DNA of 40,578 nt, taken from Saprospiraceae bacterium (GTDB lineage Bacteria; Bacteroidota; Bacteroidia; Chitinophagales; Saprospiraceae). This document shows, one piece after another, positions 1 through 8,543 of the stretch. The position numbers and the translations under genes were made by a program. Position 1 is the first letter of the stretch; the number at the start of each line of letters is the position of its first letter. The notes beneath the pieces are model-generated. The model saw nothing but the letters and a program-made list of their open reading frames with translations. It ran no database searches and was not told where the DNA came from. The DNA lies in assembly GCA_020847425.1 (NCBI GenBank), contig JADLCC010000120.1, forward strand, positions 1-40,578, written 5' to 3'.

Positions 1-74
1 ATATTCTGCGGTTCGATATTCGATATTTTTTAAGCCATTTACGTTGGAATATCGAATATCGAACCGCAGAATAT
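1..74. repeat. Perfect 27-bp inverted repeat (ATATTCTGCGGTTCGATATTCGATATT) with 20-bp spacer, built from tandem TTCGATA units
   Basis: 1-27 is the exact reverse complement of 48-74; both arms contain tandem CGATATT units. Confidence 0.9.
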
Positions 75-128
75 CGAATGTCGAAGTAAAAAAAGCGCCT
101 TCAAACGTTTAAGTTGATGGCTATGCCC

Positions 129-162
129 TCTAACCCTCTAACCTTCTAACCCTCCAACCCCA
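129..162. repeat. Period-8 tandem array (CYAACCYT)n
   Basis: ctctaacc ctctaacc ttctaacc ctccaacc cc; same octamer family as at 38132 and 39341. Confidence 0.85.
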
Positions 163-171
163 CTCGCCACA

Positions 172-201
172 AAAAAAGGGCCGCCCTCCCGGGCAGCCCT
201 G
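172..201 (-). terminator. Rho-independent terminator of the ygiD-like gene
   Basis: Minus strand reads AGGGCTGCCC-GGGA-GGGCGGCCCTTTTTTT, 28 nt downstream of the stop at 229. Confidence 0.85.
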
Positions 202-228
202 CACTGTATCTGTTTACTCAAAAATTGC

Positions 229-1113
229 CTACCCGATTTTCACCGAGGTCATCGTGAGCGCGCCGCCTACGGCCTTGTCGTTGTACAGGGTGGCTGTTTC
301 GCCTTTTTCCTGTAGGGCCAGCACGTACAACAGGGGCAAGTAATGCTCCGGCGTCGGGATGGCCAGGTCGAAGGCTTTGCCCTGCGCCCGGAAGTTGATC
401 AGGGGCTGGTGCTCGCCCGAGCGGATCTGGGTTTTCATCTTTTCACTAGCTTCTAGGGCCCAGTCGAAGCCGAAATTGGTGTCGTTCAGCCGGTCCCAGG
501 CTACGCGGCCGAGGTTGTGTACCATGTTGCCGCTACCGACGATCAGCACACCTTTGCGGCGCAGTACGGCGAGTTGTTGCGCCAGTTCGTAGTGGTACTG
601 CGGCGTCTGGTTGTAGTCGAGGCTCATCTGAATGACGGGCACATCGGCCTTGGGATACAGGTGTTTGATGACCGACCAGGCCCCGTGGTCGAGGCCCCAT
701 TTCTCATCCAGGCCCACTGCCGTTTTCGTCAGCACCGACTGGGTTTCCCGAGCCAGTTCCGGGCTGCCGGGCGCCGGATATTGTACATCGAACAGTTCCT
801 TGGGGAAGCCGCCGAAATCGTGGATGGTGCGCGGCTGTTCCATTGCGGTCACATAGGTGCCCCGCGTTTCCCAATGCGCCGACACGCAGAGCACTGCCCG
901 GGGGCGGGGGATACCCTCGCCCATCGCGCGGAAACCTGCTACGAACTCGTTTTCTTCGATCGCATTCATCGGGCTGCCATGCCCCATGAACAAGGCGGGC
1001 ATGGGCTCCGTGTTGTCGAAGGATTCGGTCAAACTGTTCAGGCTGTTCAATTTCATGACGGCTCCTGCTACTGGCAACATGGCCAGGGTTTTGAGAAATG
1101 TCTTGCGTTGCAT
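229..1113 (-). CDS. ygiD: 4,5-DOPA dioxygenase extradiol-like (LigB-superfamily) protein
   Basis: 294 aa; MPALFMGHGSPMNAIE..., SAHWETRG, DHGAWSVIKHLYP are typical of the YgiD/LigB family; Tat/Sec-like N-terminus. Confidence 0.85.
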   Translation of the reverse strand: MQRKTFLKTLAMLPVAGAVMKLNSLNSLTESFDNTEPMPALFMGHGSPMNAIEENEFVAGFRAMGEGIPRPRAVLCVSAHWETRGTYVTAMEQPRTIHDFGGFPKELFDVQYPAPGSPELARETQSVLTKTAVGLDEKWGLDHGAWSVIKHLYPKADVPVIQMSLDYNQTPQYHYELAQQLAVLRRKGVLIVGSGNMVHNLGRVAWDRLNDTNFGFDWALEASEKMKTQIRSGEHQPLINFRAQGKAFDLAIPTPEHYLPLLYVLALQEKGETATLYNDKAVGGALTMTSVKIG

Positions 1114-1118
1114 AGGTG

Positions 1119-1685
1119 TCAGGCTTGTTTTACAAACTGCAATTCACCGCCGATTTTCACCTCCTCGCTCACCAGCACGCCACCGGCTTCGAGGGCAGCG
1201 TTCCAGTTCAGGCCCCACGCTTTGCGGTTGATGCTGCCGCTGAGCGAGAAGCCCGCTTTTTCGTTGCCCCAGGGGTCTGTGTTGATGCCGCCGAATTCGA
1301 CGTCGAGCGTGACCGGATGGGTTGCATCTTTGATGGTCAAATTGCCCGTTAGGCGATAGTTTTCGCCGCTGAGGTGTTCAAACGCCGTGCCTTCAAACGT
1401 CAGTTGCGGGAAGTTGGCTACATCGAAGAAGTCGGCGCTTCTGAGGTGGTTGTCGCGGTTGTCTTCGTTGGTAAATACCGAGGCCGCGTCGATATTGGCG
1501 TGGATGGACGCCTTGGTAAAATCGGTCGAGGCGGAGGTAATTTCGGCGTGGAAGGTACGGAATTCGCCTTTTACGTTGGTAATCATCAGGTGTTTCACCT
1601 TGAACACGATCTCGCTGTGCGTCGGGTCGAGTACCCATTTGGTTTTGGTGGCGTTGGCTATGCTTGTCGATTCCATGTTGAACAA
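1119..1685 (-). CDS. YceI family protein
   Basis: 188 aa; WVLDPTHSEIVFKVKHLMITNVKGEFRTF... NLTIKDATHPVTLDVEFGG is the YceI signature. Confidence 0.9.
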   Translation of the reverse strand: MFNMESTSIANATKTKWVLDPTHSEIVFKVKHLMITNVKGEFRTFHAEITSASTDFTKASIHANIDAASVFTNEDNRDNHLRSADFFDVANFPQLTFEGTAFEHLSGENYRLTGNLTIKDATHPVTLDVEFGGINTDPWGNEKAGFSLSGSINRKAWGLNWNAALEAGGVLVSEEVKIGGELQFVKQA

Positions 1686-1787
1686 AAGTTGAATTTGTGT
1701 GCGGATGAATTTGATGCTGCAAAGTTCAGCCGCCCAAGCAGGAGCCGGGTAATAGTTTTCGGAAGCAAGGTTGTAATTTTAGGAAAT

Positions 1788-1900
1788 GCAGTTTGCAGTG
1801 GCAGTTTGCAGTGGCAGTAGCCGTTTGCAGTGGCAGTTTGCAGGGGCAGTAGCCGTTTGCAGTAGCAGTGGCAGTTTGAAGGGGCAGTGGCAGTTTGTAG
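1788..1900. repeat. Left arm of a two-armed array, about 13-bp unit (CAGTTTGCAGTGG)n
   Basis: tgcagtttgcagtggcagtttgcagtggcagtagccgtttgcagtggcag...; reverse orientation relative to the array at 2075-2316. Confidence 0.85.
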
Positions 1901-2012
1901 GTATTTAAAAAGTGCAGGTGGGTGTTGGAATACTGGTATCGAATTTAAAAATTCGAATTAACCAATTGACTTTCATACCGTTGTCGTTTAATTTCTTCGT
2001 CAACAACATGTC

Positions 2013-2070
2013 GAGGTTCTGGCATTTTTCGCTCCGCTGTTGCTGTTGGCGGGGACGCCAACAGCGGCAA
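2013..2070. repeat. Copy B of an interspersed hairpin element (GCTGTTGGCG-GGGA-CGCCAACAGC)
   Basis: Perfect 10-bp stem at 2042-2065; about 58 bp similar to 39271-39327 (ctggcat...cgctccgc[c/t]gttgctgttggcggg..acgccaacagc). Confidence 0.8.
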
Positions 2071-2074
2071 AAAC

Positions 2075-2316
2075 TGCCTCCTGCACCTGCCCACTGCACC
2101 TGCCTCCTGCACCTGCCCACTGCAACTGCCTCCTGCACCTGCCCCTGCACCTGCTAACTGCCACTGCTAACTGCAACTGCCAACTGCAACTGCTAACTGC
2201 AACTGCTAACTGCCACTGCTAACTGCCACTGCCCCTGCCCACTGCTACTGCCCACTGCTACTGCCCACTGCAACTGCTAACTGCCACTGCCCACTGCCAC
2301 TGCCCACTGCAAACTG
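2075..2316. repeat. Right arm of a two-armed array, alternating 7+6-mer (CTAACTG CMACTG; 13-bp period)
   Basis: ctaactgccactgctaactgcaactgccaactgcaactg...; runs up to the AraC stop codon at 2317. Confidence 0.9.
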
Positions 2317-3150
2317 CTACCTGTTCACCAGGCGGCGCATTTCTTCGCGGAATTCGGTGGGGGTTTGGCCGGATTTCTTTTTAAAAACGTTGGTAAAATA
2401 GGCCTTTTCGTTGTAGCCCAGTTCGAAGCCGATTTCAGACACCGGCAGGTCCGTCGTAGCCAGCAGGTTTTTGGCTTCGATCAGTTTGCGCGTTTCGATG
2501 ATCTCCGAGACGCTTTTTTGCAGGATGTGCTGGCAAATCAGGTTGAGGTTGCGGGCCGACATGAACAGTTTTTCGGCATAAAACTCGACGCCTTCCGGCC
2601 GGCGAAAATAGTCTTCCAGAATGGCCAGAAAATTTTTGAAGGTCGTGTTTTGGGTGGATTGCCGCAGTTGCTCCTCCGGCACCTGCTTGCGCCGCTCCGA
2701 TTCGATCATGGTAAACAAGGCACTCAACAGGTGCCGCACGATGCCCAGGTCGGGCACCGGCTGCTGCATTTCGCCGTCGATCAACTCGCAGAGCACGACC
2801 TGGCGCCGAAAACAGGCGCCCGCCGCCAGGGAAATATTGGCGTGGTCGTGGTAGTTGGCGTACAACTGGAAGGTCGTTTCCGGGATAAATTCGCTCTTGA
2901 AACGCAGCACCCACATGTTGCAGGCGCCGCCGAGGGCGCCGGGCTGCACCCGGTGCGTTTTGCCCTTGGTCACAAAACTGGCAAACGGCGCCTCCAACAC
3001 GGTGGTTTTGAAATCGATAAAATGCTCCAGTTGGCCCGCTACGCCGATGATCAGTTCCTCGTAGTCGTGCTGGTGCGGCTTGTTGGGTTGGGCAGCCAGG
3101 CGCTCTACGTCTTCGGTGCGCAGGTGTAGGATCTGGAACAGTTGATTCAT
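2317..3150 (-). CDS. AraC family transcriptional regulator
   Basis: 277 aa; C-terminal two-HTH region ...DLPVSEIGFELGYNEKAYFTNVFKKKSGQTPTEFREEMRR. Confidence 0.92.
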   Translation of the reverse strand: MNQLFQILHLRTEDVERLAAQPNKPHQHDYEELIIGVAGQLEHFIDFKTTVLEAPFASFVTKGKTHRVQPGALGGACNMWVLRFKSEFIPETTFQLYANYHDHANISLAAGACFRRQVVLCELIDGEMQQPVPDLGIVRHLLSALFTMIESERRKQVPEEQLRQSTQNTTFKNFLAILEDYFRRPEGVEFYAEKLFMSARNLNLICQHILQKSVSEIIETRKLIEAKNLLATTDLPVSEIGFELGYNEKAYFTNVFKKKSGQTPTEFREEMRRLVNR

Positions 3151-3410
3151 TTTGTGTGGTTCAGTTTGTCGGCCAGCAGGTTAGCATCCACTTCCATCAC
3201 ATGCGGGGTTTCGCAGGGCGCGAGGCCTTCCTTTCCGACGCCGACGTAAACAGCGGTCCGGGTGGAAAAGTTGTCGCGCAACAATTCGGAATCCAAGAGC
3301 AACAGGGAGCCGTTGTCCCACCACAAACTGGGGCTGCTGATGAGGTATTGGTCACTCTTATTTTTTCGAACCAGACACTGTCCCACTTTTCCGAACTTCA
3401 CCCCCAACAA
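3147..3410 (-). pseudogene. Remnant of an alpha/beta-hydrolase (esterase-like) C-terminus
   Basis: SDQYLISSPSLWWDNGSLLLLDSE... resembles the SPSLWWDN motif of IroE/Fes-like esterases; no N-terminal part; its TGA overlaps the AraC ATG. Confidence 0.5.
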
Positions 3411-3425
3411 ATACGTCTGCCACGC

Positions 3426-6400
3426 ATGTCCATCCTGACCCGGTCTATCGCTTTTGCCTGTTTTGCGCTATGCGCCTTATTCCTCCCTGCCCAAATCCCC
3501 GACCCTGCCCTGTTTGGCAGCCTGCAATGGCGCATGATTGGCCCACACCGTGGCGGCCGCACTGTGGGCGCCGTCGGTGTGCCCCAGCAGCCCAATGTGT
3601 TTTACATCGGCGTCAACAACGGCGGCGTTTGGCGCACCGACGACGCCGGCCGAACCTGGACCCCCATCTTCGACGAGCAGCCCACCGGCAGCATTGGCGA
3701 CGTGGTCGTGTCGCCCTCACATCCCAATATCCTCTACGTGGCTACCGGCGAGGGCCTGCAACGCCCCGACCTCAGTGTGGGCGACGGCGTCTACCAATCC
3801 ACCGACGCCGGCCAAACCTGGACCCACCGGGGCCTCGCCGATGGCCTCCAGATCGGCGGTCTGGCCATCGACCCGCAAGACCCCAACCGGGTATTTGCTG
3901 CCGTGCTCGGCCACCCCTATGGCCCCAACCCACAACGCGGCGTGTTCCGCACGCTCGACGGCGGACAATCCTGGAAAAAAGTATTGTTTCGCGACGACAA
4001 CACCGGCGCCGTGCAGGTGGCCATCGACCCAAGCAATCCACAGGTCATTTACGCCGACCTCTGGGAAAACCGGCTGGCACCCTGGGAAAACGGCGAGTGG
4101 CACGGCGAAGGATCCGGCCTCTGGAAAAGTACCGACGGCGGCGACACCTGGCGCCCGCTCACGAAAGGCTTGCCTACCCCCGCAGAAGGCCTGGGGCGCA
4201 TCGGATTTTGCATCGCGCCCAGCGACGCACGCCGGCTCTATGCCACCGTCGATTGCGACGAATACGGTCCAAATGGGCCCAAATACGGCGGCATTTACCG
4301 CTCTGACGACGCCGGCGAATCCTGGGCCCGTACCAACCCCGACCCACGGCTCTGGGGTCGGGGCAGTGATTTCGCAGAAATCAAATGCGACCCTAAAAAC
4401 CCCGATATCGTGTATAGCGCCAACATAGCCGCCTGGAAAAGCACCGATGGTGGCCGCCAATGGACCTGCTTTCGCGGCGCCCCCGGTGGCGACGATTACC
4501 ACCGCATCTGGATCAATCCGCTCCAGCCCGACATCATCCTGCTCGCCAGCGACCAGGGCGCTATCGTCACCCTCAACGGCGGCAAAACCTTTTCCTCCTG
4601 GTACAACCAGCCCACCGCACAGTTTTATCACGTGAGTACCGACAACGCGTTTCCCTACAACGTGTACGGCGGCCAACAGGAAAGCGGCTCCGTCTGCATT
4701 GCCAGCCGGGGCCACGATGGTCAAATCACCTTTCGCGACTGGCTGCCAGTGGGCGCGCAGGAATACGGCTACGTAGCCGCCGATCCGCTCGATCCCAACA
4801 TCGTGTACGGCGGCAAACTCTCCAAATTCGACAAACGCAGCGGCCAGACCCAGGATATCCGGCCCGAAGTGCTGCGCAGCGGTCAGTACCGCTTCCTGCG
4901 CACCGCTCCCGTGTTGTTTTCGCCCGTCGACCCGCAGGTCTTGTTTTACGCCGGCAATGTTTTGTTTAAAACCCGCAACGGCGGGCAATCCTGGGACATT
5001 ATCAGCCCCGACCTCAGCCGCGAATCCTACCCCGAACTGCCCGCCGGCACCGGTATCGGCAAATACTTCCAGCCCCGCCAAAACAACATGCCCCGCCGGG
5101 GCGTCATCTACACCGTGGCGCCTTCGCCGCTCGATTCCAACCGGATTTGGGCCGGCACCGACGACGGCCTCATTCACCTCACCCTCGACGGCGGACGTAC
5201 CTGGACCAACGTGACACCGCCCAGCCTCAGCGCCTGGAGCAAGGTCAGCCTGATCGACGCCTCCCATTCAGACCCCAACACCGCCTACGCAGCCGTCAAC
5301 CGCATCCGCTGCGACGACCTGCGCCCCCACATCTGGCGTACCCGCGACAGCGGCGCCACCTGGCAGGAGATCAATACCGGCATCCCCAACAACGAGCCGG
5401 TCAACGCCGTGCGCGAAGACCCGCAACAGCCCGGCCTGCTCTTTGCCGGCACCGAGCGCGCCGTGTATGTGTCGTTTGACGACGGCGCACACTGGCAAAG
5501 CCTGCGGCAAAACATGCCGGCTACTTCCATCCGCGACCTGGTGGTCAAAGACGACGACCTGGTCGTGGGTACCCATGGGCGCTCGTTCTGGATCCTCGAC
5601 AACATCACCCCCCTGCGCCAATTGGCGGCCGGCACCCAAGCCGCCGGCCCGGTTCTGTTTCAGCCACAGCGCGCCTTCCGGGTACGCTGGAACCTGAACA
5701 CCGACACGCCGCTCCCGCAGGAGGAACCCGCCGGGCAAAACCCGCCCGATGGCGCTATTGTCGACTACTATTTGCCAACCCAGGCCGCACGGAGCATAGA
5801 ACTGGAAATACTGGATACCGCAGCCAGCATGGTGCGGCGCTACTCCAGCCTGGACCAGGCGCCCGACGTGACACAGGTCAATCACCCGCTTTACTGGATC
5901 CGGACACCCCAAGTGCTCTCCGGGGAGGCCGGCGCCCACCGCTTCTGCTGGGACTTGCGCTACAATCCTTTGCCCGACGAACCGGCTGCATTCCCGATTG
6001 CAGCGGTTTATGAAAATACAGCACCTGAGCCTACGGCGCCTTGGGTCATGCCCGGCACCTACCTGGTGTGGCTGATGGTGGATGATAAAATTTACACCGA
6101 AAGCATGACCGTAGAAATGGATCCCCGGGTAAAAACCTCGCATGAGGAATTGCAATTGCAGCACGATTTGTCGGTCCAGGTCTACCAGCACCGCAAAACG
6201 TGCCGCAGTTTGCTAAAAGAAACACAAGCGTACCGGCGAAATATTGCCAGCCTGCTGCCGAAAGTCAAAGGCCGCTTGCTGGCTGATTTGCAGGCCCTGG
6301 ACCGGCAGTTGGCGGCAATGGAATCGGCGTCGGCAAGCAATGGAGCGAAGGATTTCCGGCGGCTGGACCAGGAACTCGCCGCCGTGTTCAATGTATTGCA

Positions 6401-7211
6401 AGACACCGACATGCCGCCCACCCGGCAAGCCATCGAGGCCACCAATCGTTTGATACTGGAAGCCGATACCAGCATCCAGCGCCTGGTTTTCCTGCGGGAG
6501 CAGGCAATTCCGAAACTCAACAAAACACTGAAAGCCAAATATTTGCCCGAGATAAACGGCTACTCGGACCAGCCGGCGCGCCGACCGGTACTGCCTCCCG
6601 CCGAGGCCGAAAAGGGCTGGGAAAAGGTATTTGCCAGCCCGGAACTCTCCGACGCCACCTTTCCCGCCGGCATCTGGAGCCTGCAAAACGGCGAACTCAC
6701 CGCCAGTGAAGACCAATGCATCTGGAGTAAAAAAACGTACCGGAATTTTGCCCTGGACCTGGAATTTAAAACCGCCGACGGCACCAACAGCGGTGTGATC
6801 GTACATGCTTCGGACACGGAAAACTGGATCCCTAATTCTGTGGAGGTTCAAATTGCCGACGACTATGCCCCGCAATGGGCCCAGGCGCCGGCGACCTGGC
6901 AGTGCGGCGCCATCTTCGGCCATCTTGCTGCCCGCAAGCGCGCCGTGCGCCAGCCAGGCGAATGGAACCGCTATACGATTACCTGCATCGACCGGGAGAT
7001 TTGGGTGTTGCTGAACGACCAATTGGTCAACCACATGGACATGAATCGCTGGGTATCGGGCAGCCACAACCCCGATGGCACGGCCATTCCTTCATGGCTG
7101 AACAAACCTTTTGCTACGCTGGCATTAGAGGGGCATATTGGGCTACAGGGGAAACACGCGGGGGCGCCGGTGTGGTTTAAAAATGTGCGGATTCGGGAAT
7201 TGGCGGAGTAG
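3426..7211 (+). CDS. Secreted BNR/sortilin-like beta-propeller protein with C-terminal DUF1080 (3-keto-disaccharide hydrolase-like) domain
   Basis: Signal peptide MSILTRSIAFACFALCALFLPAQ; many S/T-x-D-x-G-x-T-W BNR repeats; C-terminal GIWSLQNGELTASEDQCIWSKKTYRNFALDLEFK...NSGVIVHA. ORF is open from 3156; start placed at ATG 3426. Confidence 0.85.
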   Translation: MSILTRSIAFACFALCALFLPAQIPDPALFGSLQWRMIGPHRGGRTVGAVGVPQQPNVFYIGVNNGGVWRTDDAGRTWTPIFDEQPTGSIGDVVVSPSHPNILYVATGEGLQRPDLSVGDGVYQSTDAGQTWTHRGLADGLQIGGLAIDPQDPNRVFAAVLGHPYGPNPQRGVFRTLDGGQSWKKVLFRDDNTGAVQVAIDPSNPQVIYADLWENRLAPWENGEWHGEGSGLWKSTDGGDTWRPLTKGLPTPAEGLGRIGFCIAPSDARRLYATVDCDEYGPNGPKYGGIYRSDDAGESWARTNPDPRLWGRGSDFAEIKCDPKNPDIVYSANIAAWKSTDGGRQWTCFRGAPGGDDYHRIWINPLQPDIILLASDQGAIVTLNGGKTFSSWYNQPTAQFYHVSTDNAFPYNVYGGQQESGSVCIASRGHDGQITFRDWLPVGAQEYGYVAADPLDPNIVYGGKLSKFDKRSGQTQDIRPEVLRSGQYRFLRTAPVLFSPVDPQVLFYAGNVLFKTRNGGQSWDIISPDLSRESYPELPAGTGIGKYFQPRQNNMPRRGVIYTVAPSPLDSNRIWAGTDDGLIHLTLDGGRTWTNVTPPSLSAWSKVSLIDASHSDPNTAYAAVNRIRCDDLRPHIWRTRDSGATWQEINTGIPNNEPVNAVREDPQQPGLLFAGTERAVYVSFDDGAHWQSLRQNMPATSIRDLVVKDDDLVVGTHGRSFWILDNITPLRQLAAGTQAAGPVLFQPQRAFRVRWNLNTDTPLPQEEPAGQNPPDGAIVDYYLPTQAARSIELEILDTAASMVRRYSSLDQAPDVTQVNHPLYWIRTPQVLSGEAGAHRFCWDLRYNPLPDEPAAFPIAAVYENTAPEPTAPWVMPGTYLVWLMVDDKIYTESMTVEMDPRVKTSHEELQLQHDLSVQVYQHRKTCRSLLKETQAYRRNIASLLPKVKGRLLADLQALDRQLAAMESASASNGAKDFRRLDQELAAVFNVLQDTDMPPTRQAIEATNRLILEADTSIQRLVFLREQAIPKLNKTLKAKYLPEINGYSDQPARRPVLPPAEAEKGWEKVFASPELSDATFPAGIWSLQNGELTASEDQCIWSKKTYRNFALDLEFKTADGTNSGVIVHASDTENWIPNSVEVQIADDYAPQWAQAPATWQCGAIFGHLAARKRAVRQPGEWNRYTITCIDREIWVLLNDQLVNHMDMNRWVSGSHNPDGTAIPSWLNKPFATLALEGHIGLQGKHAGAPVWFKNVRIRELAE

Positions 7212-7214
7212 CCC

Positions 7215-8417
7215 TCAGGAATTGCGGACACGTTCGACACGGCCTGCGCATTCGATGACCACCTTATCCTGTTCGACCACCTCGAGTACAAACCGGGCCA
7301 AAGATCGAAGCAAATCGGGATGTACGGTGTCTGTCGCATATACGATCCAGATCAGTTCCTCCTGCAGCGCAGCGGTATCGGCGTTCGTCCGGCAGGCCAC
7401 GGCCCAGTTGCGCCGGCACATGCCGATGCTTGCGGCAGCCTCGATACAGCGGCTGACCTGTTCATCGGAGAGGCGCCGGCCGTATCGATCACTGCCGGGC
7501 AGGTGCAGGGCGTAGCGGGTGGAGCGACGGGTTTTTCCGAGGCTCGGCGGTTGTTCGTCCTCCACGCTCCTCCATAAGCCTTCCCCTTCTTCGATGAAGA
7601 AGGGGTCCGAGGCTAGCCGGGCTGCGGCCGGGTCGGGGAAAACGACCCGGGTAGCGCCCGGGGAATCGGTCCGAAAATCGTTCCGGCCGGCGAGCGCATA
7701 TGGGCGACGTTTGTCGGCAAAACAGTTAGTTTCCGTCTCCAATAAATTGAGCACAAAGTCCGTGAACGAATCCATCAGGGTATAGCCGCTTATTCGGTAC
7801 CCGTCCCCGGTGCTGAAGGTTGGAGGTGTTTGAAATACCCGTCCGATCTGTTCTGGTGCACCGGCTACGATCAGGTAGGCACTGCAATACAGGTTATTGC
7901 ACAGCCGAAGCGCGCCGCGGATCCGATACGGCGTCAGGCATTGGTCTTCTTTTAGATCGAGGCCGTACAGGCGTTTCACCTCTTTTTGTTCGCGCATCAA
8001 ATCGTAGGTTCCGCCGCCGAGCAAGGACCGCAATTCCCGGCTCTTGACCGATTGCCACTGGTCGTAGCTGTATTTATTGATCATCCAGACGTATTTCCAA
8101 TCGAAGCGCCCCAGTTCAAATACGGGCGGCGGCATCGGGGTTTCGGGCATTCCCCAGTCCGATCCTTTTACGGAGAAACCCCGCTCGGTAATGCCCCGGA
8201 AGGATCGCATGCCGAGGCCATAAAACAGGCCGTCTACGCCATTGCCGAGTTGGGTGATCACGCTGCGGAAGTCTTCCGGGAGGCGCAGTTGCAGCCGGTC
8301 TTCAAAATGCCGGATGACGAGTTCGGGCACTACGGGCTCCAGGGCGTATTGATTGCCCCGGCCGGCATAGGATTGGAGGATGTCCAGTTTTCTGGGGATG
8401 AGGTCGATGGATGGCAT
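7215..8417 (-). CDS. SMI1/KNR4 (SUKH)-like protein
   Basis: PELVIRHFEDRLQLRLPEDFRSVITQLGNGVDG resembles the SUKH N-terminal motif. Confidence 0.6.
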   Translation of the reverse strand: MPSIDLIPRKLDILQSYAGRGNQYALEPVVPELVIRHFEDRLQLRLPEDFRSVITQLGNGVDGLFYGLGMRSFRGITERGFSVKGSDWGMPETPMPPPVFELGRFDWKYVWMINKYSYDQWQSVKSRELRSLLGGGTYDLMREQKEVKRLYGLDLKEDQCLTPYRIRGALRLCNNLYCSAYLIVAGAPEQIGRVFQTPPTFSTGDGYRISGYTLMDSFTDFVLNLLETETNCFADKRRPYALAGRNDFRTDSPGATRVVFPDPAAARLASDPFFIEEGEGLWRSVEDEQPPSLGKTRRSTRYALHLPGSDRYGRRLSDEQVSRCIEAAASIGMCRRNWAVACRTNADTAALQEELIWIVYATDTVHPDLLRSLARFVLEVVEQDKVVIECAGRVERVRNS

Positions 8418-8444
8418 GTGGTGGGTGGTTTAGGGAGTGTTGGC

Positions 8445-8522
8445 TCAGCCAGTTTCGGTCACTTCGAGCCAATGGTCGAGGCGGTAGTGTTGAATGAGGG
8501 TGTCAAGGTGTTGGGTGGACAT
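8445..8522 (-). other. Short ORF (25 aa: MSTQHLDTLIQHYRLDHWLEVTETG), possible truncated gene start
   Basis: ATG (8520-8522) to TGA (8445-8447), directly upstream of and co-oriented with the SUKH-like gene. Confidence 0.3.
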
Positions 8523-8543
8523 GGTTGGGGGCTTTAGATTCGA

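Noticed and set aside
517-1359. 280-aa plus ORF
   Set aside because: Antisense to the ygiD-like and YceI genes, both with clear motifs.
1912-2222. Cys/Pro-rich ORFs (CTCLLHLPTATASC...)
   Set aside because: Translations of the 13-bp tandem array, not proteins.
2075-2316. CRISPR array
   Set aside because: Units are 6-7 bp with no unique spacers and no cas genes; it is a simple tandem array.
3717-5267. 516-aa minus ORF
   Set aside because: Antisense to the BNR-DUF1080 gene; high-GC third-position shadow, with no recognisable domain.
5268-6191. 307-aa minus ORF
   Set aside because: Antisense to the BNR-DUF1080 coding sequence, no motif.
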